DNA of 5,286 nucleotides from Chloroflexota bacterium. Its GTDB lineage: Bacteria; Chloroflexota; Anaerolineae; UBA4142. Shown piece by piece: positions 1-5,286 of this stretch (its first letter is position 1; every line of letters starts with the position of its first letter). The notes under the pieces were generated by a model. That model was not told the DNA's origin. It ran no database searches and worked only from the letters and a program-made list of their open reading frames with translations. The position numbers and the translations under genes are program-made. The stretch covers positions 1-5,286 of the forward strand of contig JACQEA010000288.1 in assembly GCA_016200825.1 (NCBI GenBank). Reading direction: 5' to 3'.

Positions 1-865
1 ATGGTTCGCGCTACTGGCGGCAGGAATTTCCGCGCTCGTCGTCGCGTTACCCGATTTGATTTATCATCAAACTATATTTGGCAGTTGGCTCACGCCCGAA
101 TCAGAAGAACTAGGATTATTTTCGTTCTCTGACCTCGGGCAAACGCTATCTGCTTTCGCCGACCGATTTTTTGCGGCGTACGAATTTGGTTGGCTCGCGC
201 CATTTCTTTTTTACGGCGCTTATCGCTTGGCGCGCGACAAGCGCCGCGAATTTATCGCTCTATTTATTTTTATCTTTTGCCTTTTTACTTTTCACTTTTT
301 TTATCCCGCCCTGCGTCTGCGTGATCTGCTCCCCGAATTTCCCGCCGTCATCATTATGACCGCGTACGGATTCGTCGCGTGGATCGAAATACTTTTGCGC
401 GGCGCGCGCGCGCGGCATAAAGTCGCGGCGGCATTCGCGATTTTTTGCGCGCTGTGGTTGCCAACCTTGCGCGTTTGGAATACACTGCGCTTGCCGTTGC
501 AAGAACCGCGCGCGCTCTTTGGCGCGCTAAATCAAAATCAACGCGCGGCATTCGAGCAACTCGCGCAACTCACACCGCCGCGCGCGGTGATTGGCAGTAC
601 GCTCAACTCGGGCGCGATTGATTTGTACGCGCGCCGCGAATCGTTCCGTCCATCCGATTGGAACGCGCGCGAACGCGAAATTTTCTTGCGCGCGCTGTTC
701 GCGCAAAATCGCGCCATATTTTTGTTGAACGACGGAACGGAAATCGAATTGGTCATCGCGGAATTGCAAAAAAATTTTTCATTGCGCCGCGTTGCAAAAT
801 TGGATGTGCCGCTCTTTGGCGCGGTGAATCGCGACGCGGGAGTGTTGTGGGAAATAATTCCATAA
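1..865 (+). CDS. C-terminal part of a GT-C-like polytopic membrane glycosyltransferase (5'-partial)
   Basis: The reading frame is open from base 2 to the TAA at 863-865, giving 287 visible residues; the true start lies left of the window. Hydrophobic stretches at about residues 2-17, 62-77, 84-100, 113-132 and 141-159 look like membrane helices. A soluble tail of about 125 residues follows. A short loop of the type YHQxxFGSxLTP (residues 21-32) and an RLRDLLPEFPA segment (105-115) entering a helix resemble the C-terminal half of family 39/ArnT-like GT-C enzymes. Those enzymes transfer sugars from lipid-phosphate donors at the membrane. The catalytic N-terminal loop (usually acidic residues) is not in the window, so activity and substrate cannot be judged. 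A TTG at 56 is in frame, but hydrophobic coding sequence upstream argues against it as the start. It could instead be a non-catalytic membrane protein of the same fold. The membrane-protein call is firm; the GT-C call is moderate. Confidence 0.6.
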   Translation, partial: WFALLAAGISALVVALPDLIYHQTIFGSWLTPESEELGLFSFSDLGQTLSAFADRFFAAYEFGWLAPFLFYGAYRLARDKRREFIALFIFIFCLFTFHFFYPALRLRDLLPEFPAVIIMTAYGFVAWIEILLRGARARHKVAAAFAIFCALWLPTLRVWNTLRLPLQEPRALFGALNQNQRAAFEQLAQLTPPRAVIGSTLNSGAIDLYARRESFRPSDWNAREREIFLRALFAQNRAIFLLNDGTEIELVIAELQKNFSLRRVAKLDVPLFGAVNRDAGVLWEIIP

Positions 866-970
866 TGTCATTGCGAGCGCCAGAGGCGCGAAGCAATCCC
901 CAAGTTTCACGTAGATTGCTTCATCGCGGAGTTTACAGTGAGCGAAGTGAATCTGCTCCTCGCAATGACA
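866..970. repeat. Palindromic interspersed repeat with GTCATTGCGAG termini
   Basis: The ends form a perfect 12-base inverted repeat: TGTCATTGCGAG at 866-877 and CTCGCAATGACA at 959-970. A second, nested perfect 9-base pair is GAAGCAATC at 890-898 with GATTGCTTC at 914-922. The RNA could fold into a branched or interrupted stem. Elements with these ends and a GAAGCAATC core recur in intergenic regions of many bacteria; I recognise the pattern from general knowledge and have not searched for it. It starts on the base after the stop of the upstream membrane-protein gene and ends 12 bases before der, filling nearly the whole gap. No transposase and no clear target-site duplication are visible, so it would be a non-autonomous MITE/REP-like element or a structured RNA spacer. 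It may reduce read-through into der, but there is no U-tract after the outer stem. Confidence 0.8.
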
Positions 971-982
971 CTTTAAATTAAA

Positions 983-2320
983 ATGTCCAAACCTCTCGTC
1001 GCCATCGTCGGTCGTCCGAATGTTGGTAAATCAACTTTATTTAATCGCCTGATCGGTCATCGGCTCGCGATTGTTTCCGATTGGGCGGGGACGACGCGCG
1101 ATCGATTGTACGCCGATATGGAATTTGGCGACCGCGAATTTACGTTGGTGGATACCGGCGGCATTATGTTTGGCGACACGCGCGATTTGCCCGGCACGCC
1201 GAATGAAATTCTCGCGAGTGTGCGCGCGCAAGCCGAAGCCGCGATTGATGCCGCGGATGCAATTATTTTTTTGGTGGATGTCGAGCAGGGGATTCATCCG
1301 CACGATTTGGAAATCGCGCAGATTTTGCGCCGCGCGGCGAAACCAATTTTTCTTTCGATCAACAAATGCGATAACGACGCGCGGCGGTTGGACGCGGCTG
1401 AATTTTATCAACTCGGTCTCGGCGATTTATTTCCGCTTTCGGCATATCACGGAATTGGCGTGGGTGATTTACTCGACGCGGTGCTAGCGCGTTTGCCGCG
1501 CGCAATCGCGGACGACGCGCGCGCGGTGCCGCGTATCGCAATCGTGGGTCGCCCGAATGTTGGCAAGTCGTCATTGCTCAACGCGATTCTCGGTGAAGAA
1601 CGCGCGATTGTCAGCGAAATTCCCGGCACCACGCGCGACGCGCTCGACACGGAATTTCAGTGGGGCGATCAACCGTTAGTGTTGATTGATACAGCGGGTT
1701 TGCGTAAACGCGGGCACATCGAATCGGGAATTGAAAAGTACAGTGTCTTGCGCGCGTTACGCGCGATTCAACGCGCGGAGGTCGCGTTGTTGGTGATTGA
1801 TGCAACGCAAGGTGTGGAAGCGCAAGATCAGCACGTCGCGTCGTACATTCTCGACGCGGGCAAAGCAGTTGTGATTGTAGTCAACAAATGGGATTTGCTG
1901 GCGAAAGATAATTCCACGATGGAAACGTACACCGCGCACGTGCGCGCCGCGCTCGATTTTATCGCGTACGCGCCGATCATTTTTGTTTCGGCAAAGACCG
2001 GGCAGCGCGTGCGCAACGCGATCGATCAAGCGCTTGCCGCGCGCGCAGCGTGGCACATGCAAGTTCCCGCCGCGGAATTGAATGAACTCGCGCGCGACGC
2101 GCTCGCGCGGCATGCGCCGCCAACGCGCGGCAAGCGCACGCTAAAGATGTACGATGTCAAGCAATTACCTAATCCGCCGCCCGCGTTTTTGTTTACGGTC
2201 AGCGACAAAAAACTAATTCATTTCACGTACGAGCGTTTTTTGCAAAATGAAATTCGCGCGCGTTGGGCGTTTGAAGGCGCGCCGATCAGAATGATTTTCA
2301 AGAATCGCGGAAAAAAATAA
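983..2320 (+). CDS. der: GTPase Der (EngA), 50S ribosome assembly factor
   Basis: Der is an essential cytoplasmic GTPase with two tandem G domains and a C-terminal KH-like domain, and it acts in late assembly of the large ribosomal subunit. The protein has 445 residues, close to usual (B. subtilis 436, E. coli 490). G domain 1 shows GRPNVGKS (10-17), GTTRD (36-40), DTGG (57-60), NKCD (127-130) and SAY (153-155). G domain 2 shows GRPNVGKS (189-196), GTTRD (215-219), DTAG (236-239), NKWD (301-304) and SAKTG (336-340). The KH-like domain covers about 355-445 and ends in a basic NRGKK tail. All nucleotide-binding motifs are intact in both domains. The ATG at 983 gives the canonical N-terminus, with the P-loop at residue 10. 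No Shine-Dalgarno sequence precedes it, only an AT-rich stretch (971-982) after a palindromic repeat. It is the only complete plus-strand gene here and converges on the minus-strand operon. Confidence 0.98.
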   Translation: MSKPLVAIVGRPNVGKSTLFNRLIGHRLAIVSDWAGTTRDRLYADMEFGDREFTLVDTGGIMFGDTRDLPGTPNEILASVRAQAEAAIDAADAIIFLVDVEQGIHPHDLEIAQILRRAAKPIFLSINKCDNDARRLDAAEFYQLGLGDLFPLSAYHGIGVGDLLDAVLARLPRAIADDARAVPRIAIVGRPNVGKSSLLNAILGEERAIVSEIPGTTRDALDTEFQWGDQPLVLIDTAGLRKRGHIESGIEKYSVLRALRAIQRAEVALLVIDATQGVEAQDQHVASYILDAGKAVVIVVNKWDLLAKDNSTMETYTAHVRAALDFIAYAPIIFVSAKTGQRVRNAIDQALAARAAWHMQVPAAELNELARDALARHAPPTRGKRTLKMYDVKQLPNPPPAFLFTVSDKKLIHFTYERFLQNEIRARWAFEGAPIRMIFKNRGKK

Positions 2321-2344
2321 AGGGGCGCGGCTCGCCCGCGCCCC
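2310..2344 (-). terminator. Intrinsic terminator of the minus-strand operon, overlapping the 3' end of der
   Basis: GGGGCGCGG at 2322-2330 and CCGCGCCCC at 2336-2344 form a perfect 9-base-pair stem with a 5-base loop. Read on the minus strand, the stem is followed at once by TTTATTTTTTT (2321 down to 2311), the textbook layout of a Rho-independent terminator. It lies 40 bases beyond the stop of the winged-helix gene. On the plus strand the stem is followed by ACAGAAAATT, which is no U-tract, so it should work mainly for the leftward transcript. The U-tract is the antisense of der's final AAA AAA TAA codons and the following A. Confidence 0.88.
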
Positions 2345-2380
2345 ACAGAAAATTCGGGCGACCGCAAGGGTCGCCCCTAC
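2321..2380. repeat. Composite double-hairpin GC-rich repeat between convergent genes
   Basis: The second hairpin pairs GGGCGACC (2356-2363) with GGTCGCCC (2369-2376) around a GCAAG loop. Next to the terminator stem, it makes a two-hairpin unit that fills almost all of the 63-base gap between der and the winged-helix gene. The outer ends are also complementary: AGGGGCG (2321-2327) with CGCCCCT (2372-2378), so a larger alternative fold is possible. Read on the minus strand it begins GTAGGGGCGACC, a motif I associate with dispersed intergenic repeats in Chloroflexota; this is recollection, not a search. The second hairpin lacks a U-tract on the plus strand, so termination of der here is possible but weakly supported. 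Confidence 0.65.
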
Positions 2381-2383
2381 AAA

Positions 2384-3259
2384 TTATTTCAACGCGTCGC
2401 GAAATTGTATCAACAAATTCTCCAACTCTTTTTGTTCCCCGTCCGACAAAACATTCCACGCCGCGTAAAAATTTTTGTCGGTTTGCGTTTCAACATCCTC
2501 GCGCAATTTCTTTCCGTTCGCCGTCGCCGCGTACACGCCGTCTTTTTGTTCAATCCAGCCGCGTTTTGCCAAATCGTTCAGCGCGTCCGCGTACGCGTCT
2601 CTTATGTGACCGCGCAATTTCAATTTCTCAAACAACTCGTCCGCATTTTTTGCGTCGCCGCGCCACACCAACGTGAAAGCTTCCCATGCTTCGCCGCGCA
2701 ATTTCTGCGCGCGCCATGCGCCTAAATGACAATCGTCGCGATACGCGTTCATCTCGGCGAGCGAAAAATAAATATCAGAGACCGATTGCGCGTTGGCGAT
2801 TCGCAATCGCCGCGCGCGCGTCACGCACCACTTGCTTGGCGGTTCGGGCGCGCGTTGAAACGCATCTGCGACGCGGTTGAGCAATTGCGCGAGCCGCGCC
2901 AAATTTTCGCGCGATAAAACATCCAGCGAATTCATTTCGTCCAAGACGGGATAGATTTGTTTTGCAGCCGCGCGCCCGGTATCGGTCAAACGAAATTCTG
3001 TTTGATTGCTCGCGTTCAGAAAACCTTTCGCCGCCAATTGTTCAAGTTGCGATTGGGGGACCGCATCGGACGTGTACGGAATACGATTCGCGATATACCG
3101 CGCGGAAATCGCGTCGGGTTCGTACGTGAGCGCGGCGGTCAACAACGCGCGCAAATTTAGATCGAGCCCCAAATCGTTCGCGATCTTGAGCAGAGTGGGA
3201 CGATAACGCGCGATGAGCGCGGTTTGCGCTTGCGAGGCAACGATCCAGAGCTGCAACAT
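2384..3259 (-). CDS. Protein with two probable winged-helix (MarR-like) domains, likely DNA-binding regulator
   Basis: This 291-residue soluble protein has no named family that I can recognise with confidence. Residues about 36-100 look like a winged helix: a helical ISARYIANRIP stretch, a second helix ending QLAAKGFL (74-81), then a short strand-turn-strand with FRLTDTGR (89-96). Residues about 192-290 repeat this plan: DALNDLAKRGWI (225-236), a wing with GVYAATANGKKL (241-252), and a closing helix with LSDGEQKELENLL (271-283) that resembles the C-terminal helix of MarR regulators. The linker (about 105-190) is helical and includes SLAEMNAYRDDCHLGAW (166-182). The ATG at 3257-3259 is supported by AGGAG five bases upstream. 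It follows the PIN toxin by 11 bases and is the last gene before the terminator, so it is probably co-transcribed with the toxin-antitoxin pair. It could regulate the operon or unrelated genes. The DNA-binding role is inferred from the fold only. Confidence 0.6.
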   Translation of the reverse strand: MLQLWIVASQAQTALIARYRPTLLKIANDLGLDLNLRALLTAALTYEPDAISARYIANRIPYTSDAVPQSQLEQLAAKGFLNASNQTEFRLTDTGRAAAKQIYPVLDEMNSLDVLSRENLARLAQLLNRVADAFQRAPEPPSKWCVTRARRLRIANAQSVSDIYFSLAEMNAYRDDCHLGAWRAQKLRGEAWEAFTLVWRGDAKNADELFEKLKLRGHIRDAYADALNDLAKRGWIEQKDGVYAATANGKKLREDVETQTDKNFYAAWNVLSDGEQKELENLLIQFRDALK

Positions 3260-3264
3260 TGAAA

Positions 3265-3269
3265 CTCCT
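3265..3269 (-). promoter_or_regulatory. Shine-Dalgarno site of the winged-helix gene
   Basis: The minus strand reads AGGAG here, five bases before the ATG at 3259-3257. The site lies wholly inside the 11-base gap after the toxin stop codon. It fixes the start of the winged-helix gene and shows that the gene can be translated independently within the shared message. Confidence 0.85.
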
Positions 3270-3270
3270 A

Positions 3271-3675
3271 TTATCTGAATGGATTGATAATTTCTAGCCC
3301 ATTGATTTTTGGATATGCGTCGAAATCTTCTGAATAGAGATGTTCAACTCCAGCTTCGATGCAAGCCGCGATTATCAGCGCGTCCCAAAACGAAAGGCTA
3401 TGCTCGTTCAGCAATGGTTCTGCTCTGTCAATCACTCTCCAACTTGGAAGAATCGTTGTCCAAACATCCCGCAATCCGCGAATGTCTTGCCACGCTTTTG
3501 CTCTGCTGTACCCAAGCGGTTCTAATTTGCGACTCGCAGACAAATACTCGCTCGCGACCTGCCAGATCAATGCGCCGTCGGAAAGAGATTCAATCAGTGA
3601 AATTGCTTTGGCTTGTTTGACCGCATCGCGGTTGTCGTGCGCATAAATCAGAATATTGGTGTCAACGGCGTTCAT
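3271..3675 (-). CDS. VapC-type PIN-domain ribonuclease toxin
   Basis: This 134-residue protein is a single PIN domain, the usual size for VapC toxins, which are Mg-dependent endoribonucleases that block translation by cutting tRNA or rRNA. The acidic active-site set is complete: D5 in AVDTNILIYAHD, E43 in VASEYL, D98 in SFWDALII, and D117 in YSEDFD (E116 and D119 lie beside it). It should therefore be catalytically competent. The start overlaps the end of the antitoxin gene by 14 bases, and only a weak GAGA-like sequence precedes it, so translation is probably coupled to the antitoxin. This fits antitoxin-first dosage control. Base composition is lower in GC (about 48% by hand count over 3301-3660) and has far fewer CGCG words than der, which hints at horizontal acquisition. 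The RNA target cannot be read from sequence. Confidence 0.93.
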   Translation of the reverse strand: MNAVDTNILIYAHDNRDAVKQAKAISLIESLSDGALIWQVASEYLSASRKLEPLGYSRAKAWQDIRGLRDVWTTILPSWRVIDRAEPLLNEHSLSFWDALIIAACIEAGVEHLYSEDFDAYPKINGLEIINPFR

Positions 3676-3904
3676 GCAGTTCGTCTCTACTGAATCGAAT
3701 TGCTTCGTGAGGGAGAGGATTTGTTCGCATACGTTCCGTTATTGCACGAAGCGCGCGGGCGCGCGCGTTAGGGTCAGCAATCTTGGGTGCGATCAATAAT
3801 GGACCATGCACAGTCAATTCGACTTCAGCGTTTTCAGGCGCGTCGTAAGGCTCTTTGAGAATGAATGAGCCAGTTTTGTAAATCGCTTTCACAGTTCGAT
3901 TCAT
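3662..3904 (-). CDS. VapB-like antitoxin, DUF104/AF2212-like N-terminus
   Basis: This 80-residue protein lies directly upstream of the PIN toxin. Its N-terminus follows the DUF104 (AF2212-like, AbrB-related) pattern: VKAIYKTGSFILKEP (5-19), then PENAEVELTV (23-32). This strand-rich part usually dimerises and binds operator DNA. The charged helical tail, with ARARALRAITERMR (47-60) and FSRDELHERR (71-80), should wrap the toxin and block its active site. I chose the ATG at 3902-3904 over an upstream in-frame start at 3982. It begins exactly at the conserved MNRTVKAIY, has GGAGG seven bases upstream, and forms an ATGA overlap with the miaB stop; the longer start would lie deep within miaB. Its stop lies 14 bases inside the toxin gene. 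TA operons are usually autoregulated by the antitoxin-toxin complex, but I see no clear operator because upstream is miaB coding sequence. Confidence 0.88.
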   Translation of the reverse strand: MNRTVKAIYKTGSFILKEPYDAPENAEVELTVHGPLLIAPKIADPNARARALRAITERMRTNPLPHEAIRFSRDELHERR

Positions 3905-5271
3905 TTCAATGCCTCCACATCCCCGATCATTGACCACGGTCCCGTCCAATTGATTTTGACTCGCGCGAGTTTGCCTTTCCAATCGCGCGCGTCGTCTTCA
4001 AAGAAAACCAGTTTGTTTTGGCGCGTGCGTCCCTTCCAACGATTTTTCTTTTCGATTTTTTCTTCCACCAAAACCTCAACCGTCTCTCCTAAAAATTTCC
4101 GATTGATCCCCGCGACGATTTCGGCTTGCAGATGATCGATCGTTAGACGACGCCGTTCTTTTTCCTCGAACGGAACATCGTCTTCCCATTTCGCCGCGAC
4201 GGTGTTGGGACGCGGGCTAAACATCGCGACGTGCGCGACATCGAGTTTCAATTCATTGAGAAGGTCGTACGTGCTAAGAAATTGTTTTTCTGTTTCACCC
4301 GGCATGCCAACAATGATATCCGTCGCGATACTCGCGTGCGGAATTTTTGCGCGGATGCGCGCAATGAGCGCGCGATAATCGTCCACCGTATAGCCGCGTT
4401 TCATTTTCTTGAGCATTTCATCGTCGCCTGCTTGCACCGGCACTTCGATATGCTCGCATACTTTGGGCAATTCGGAAATCGCGTCGAGTAAATCATCGGT
4501 CATATAACTTGGATGCGAGGTGAGAAAGCGTACGCGCGCGAGTCCGTCAATATCGTTGACGACGCGCAACAGATCGGGCAAACGCGGACCGTCAGGAATA
4601 TCATAGCCGTAGCGGTCAACAATTTGTCCGAGCAATGTAACTTCTTTTATGCCTTGTTGAACGAGCGCGCGAATTTCCGCCGCGATTTCGCCGACCGCGC
4701 GCGAGCGTTCTTTGCCGCGCCGATACGGAATGATGCAAAATGTGCAGACATGATTACAGCCGTACACAATCGGTACATGCGCGCTGACGAGCGTACCGCG
4801 TTCGTGCGCGGGCAAAACAAAATCTGGCGCGACCAAATCGCCGCGCGTTGTCGTTTCATCGAGAAAATCATCGCGCGCGTTTTTTTCGCGTAGATCGAGC
4901 GCGTAATCTTCACTCTGACCATTTCGTCCGCGCAAAAATTCTACCAAGCGCGCAGGATCGGATGGCGGCATAAATACATCTACAAACGGAAAAAGTTTTT
5001 GCAATGGACTCACGTCGCGCACGCCGACCATGCAGCCCATCAAGCCCAAAATCATTTCGGGATTTTTTTCTTTGAGCGGTTTCAAATTCCACAAATGATT
5101 GATCGCTTTGTCTTCCGCGCTTTGCCGCACGACGCAGGTGTTCAGCACAACAATATCCGCGGATTCTAAATTCCGCGCGGCGTGATGACCGAGTTTCTCC
5201 AACTCGGACGCGACGCGCTGCGAATCCGCGATATTCATTTGGCAACCTTCAGTCCAGATGTGGTAATTCAT
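3901..5271 (-). CDS. miaB: tRNA-2-methylthio-N6-dimethylallyladenosine synthase MiaB
   Basis: MiaB is a radical-SAM enzyme with two [4Fe-4S] clusters. It adds a methylthio group to C2 of N6-isopentenyl-A37 in tRNAs reading UNN codons, which steadies codon-anticodon pairing. The 456-residue protein is normal length. The N-terminal UPF0004 domain has cluster ligands C10, C46 and C80, with TEGCQMN (8-13), the GCQMN form that separates MiaB from RimO and MtaB. The radical-SAM motif CNHVCTFC has C172, C176 and C179, followed by IPYRRGKERSR (181-191). A TRAM RNA-binding domain covers about 391-454. Two family motifs are variant: LLGQIVDRYG (213-222) where GQNVxxYG is usual, and EVPVQAGDD (276-284) where HLPVQSG is usual. 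The ATG at 5271 gives the canonical YHIWTEGCQMN start, though the frame stays open to the window edge and the Shine-Dalgarno is weak. It is the first visible gene of a four-gene cluster; its promoter is outside the window. Confidence 0.96.
   Translation of the reverse strand: MNYHIWTEGCQMNIADSQRVASELEKLGHHAARNLESADIVVLNTCVVRQSAEDKAINHLWNLKPLKEKNPEMILGLMGCMVGVRDVSPLQKLFPFVDVFMPPSDPARLVEFLRGRNGQSEDYALDLREKNARDDFLDETTTRGDLVAPDFVLPAHERGTLVSAHVPIVYGCNHVCTFCIIPYRRGKERSRAVGEIAAEIRALVQQGIKEVTLLGQIVDRYGYDIPDGPRLPDLLRVVNDIDGLARVRFLTSHPSYMTDDLLDAISELPKVCEHIEVPVQAGDDEMLKKMKRGYTVDDYRALIARIRAKIPHASIATDIIVGMPGETEKQFLSTYDLLNELKLDVAHVAMFSPRPNTVAAKWEDDVPFEEKERRRLTIDHLQAEIVAGINRKFLGETVEVLVEEKIEKKNRWKGRTRQNKLVFFEDDARDWKGKLARVKINWTGPWSMIGDVEALK
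3912..3916 (-). promoter_or_regulatory. Shine-Dalgarno site of the antitoxin, inside the miaB coding sequence
   Basis: The minus strand reads GGAGG seven bases before the antitoxin ATG (3904-3902). It falls within the last codons of miaB (GTG GAG GCA). The miaB stop TGA (3903-3901) shares bases with the antitoxin ATG as ATGA, the usual layout for termination-reinitiation coupling. This site settles the antitoxin start. Confidence 0.9.
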
Positions 5272-5286
5272 TTCTTCAATTCTCGA

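Noticed and set aside
1..132. ATG at base 1 opening a frame on the plus strand
   Set aside because: The frame reaches a TGA near 130 and is out of phase with the hydrophobic membrane-protein frame, so it is a shadow of that gene.
56..865. TTG at 56 as the real start of the first gene
   Set aside because: The frame stays open to base 2 and the upstream residues continue a hydrophobic helix; the protein also lacks the N-terminal half expected of its family.
866..970. CRISPR or tRNA gene in the first intergenic gap
   Set aside because: There is no regular direct repeat-spacer pattern and no cloverleaf or T-loop signature; nested inverted repeats explain the structure.
658..981. 107-codon frame running through the end of the membrane-protein gene and the repeat
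   Set aside because: It is basic and low-complexity, lacks recognisable motifs, and its second half is just translated palindromic repeat.
950..982. Possible promoter for der with a TTAAAT -10-like box at 973-978
   Set aside because: No acceptable -35 box is found at the right spacing, and AT-rich bases alone before a start codon are not enough.
1011..1569. Near-identical DNA at 1011-1032 and 1548-1569
   Set aside because: These encode the two P-loops of Der, a known internal duplication of the family, not a mobile repeat.
3905..3982. Longer antitoxin start at 3982
   Set aside because: It would add 26 non-conserved residues inside miaB. The start at 3904 has a good Shine-Dalgarno site and matches the family N-terminus.
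4513..4893. 126-codon plus-strand frame opposite miaB
   Set aside because: It is antisense to well-conserved miaB sequence and shows no family motifs; the GC-alternating composition opens spurious frames on both strands.

Overview
The window is a compact bacterial chromosome segment with coding on both strands. Its genes are full of alternating CGCG/GCGC words and GCG/CGC codons. The convergent junction carries a GTAGGGGCGACC-type hairpin, and the first intergenic gap carries an inverted repeat with GTCATTGCGAG/CTCGCAATGAC ends. Together with the style of the MiaB and Der proteins, this suggests an uncultured Chloroflexota (Anaerolineae-like) genome. That placement is an inference from repeats and sequence style, not from a marker gene.

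Layout. (1) From the left edge to 865 (+) lies the C-terminal part of a polytopic membrane protein resembling GT-C (family 39/ArnT-like) glycosyltransferases. (2) Bases 866-970 are a palindromic interspersed repeat that starts right after its stop codon. (3) 983-2320 (+) is der (engA), the double-GTPase ribosome assembly factor. (4) 2321-2383 is a convergent junction with two GC-rich hairpins. One of them, read on the minus strand, is a strong intrinsic terminator whose U-tract is encoded by the antisense of der's last codons. (5) From 5271 leftwards to 2384, four minus-strand genes are packed head to tail: miaB, a DUF104-like antitoxin, a VapC-type PIN toxin, and a protein with two likely winged-helix domains. 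No stretch longer than about 120 bases lacks a gene.

The minus-strand cluster looks like one operon. The miaB stop and antitoxin start overlap as ATGA, with a Shine-Dalgarno site inside the miaB coding sequence. Antitoxin and toxin overlap by 14 bases. The winged-helix gene follows the toxin after 11 bases that hold its own Shine-Dalgarno site, and the terminator lies just past it. MiaB modifies A37 in tRNA anticodon loops, and several characterised VapC toxins cut tRNA, some in the anticodon stem-loop. A functional link between the two is therefore an attractive but untested idea. The individual families are all known. The unusual part is their arrangement.
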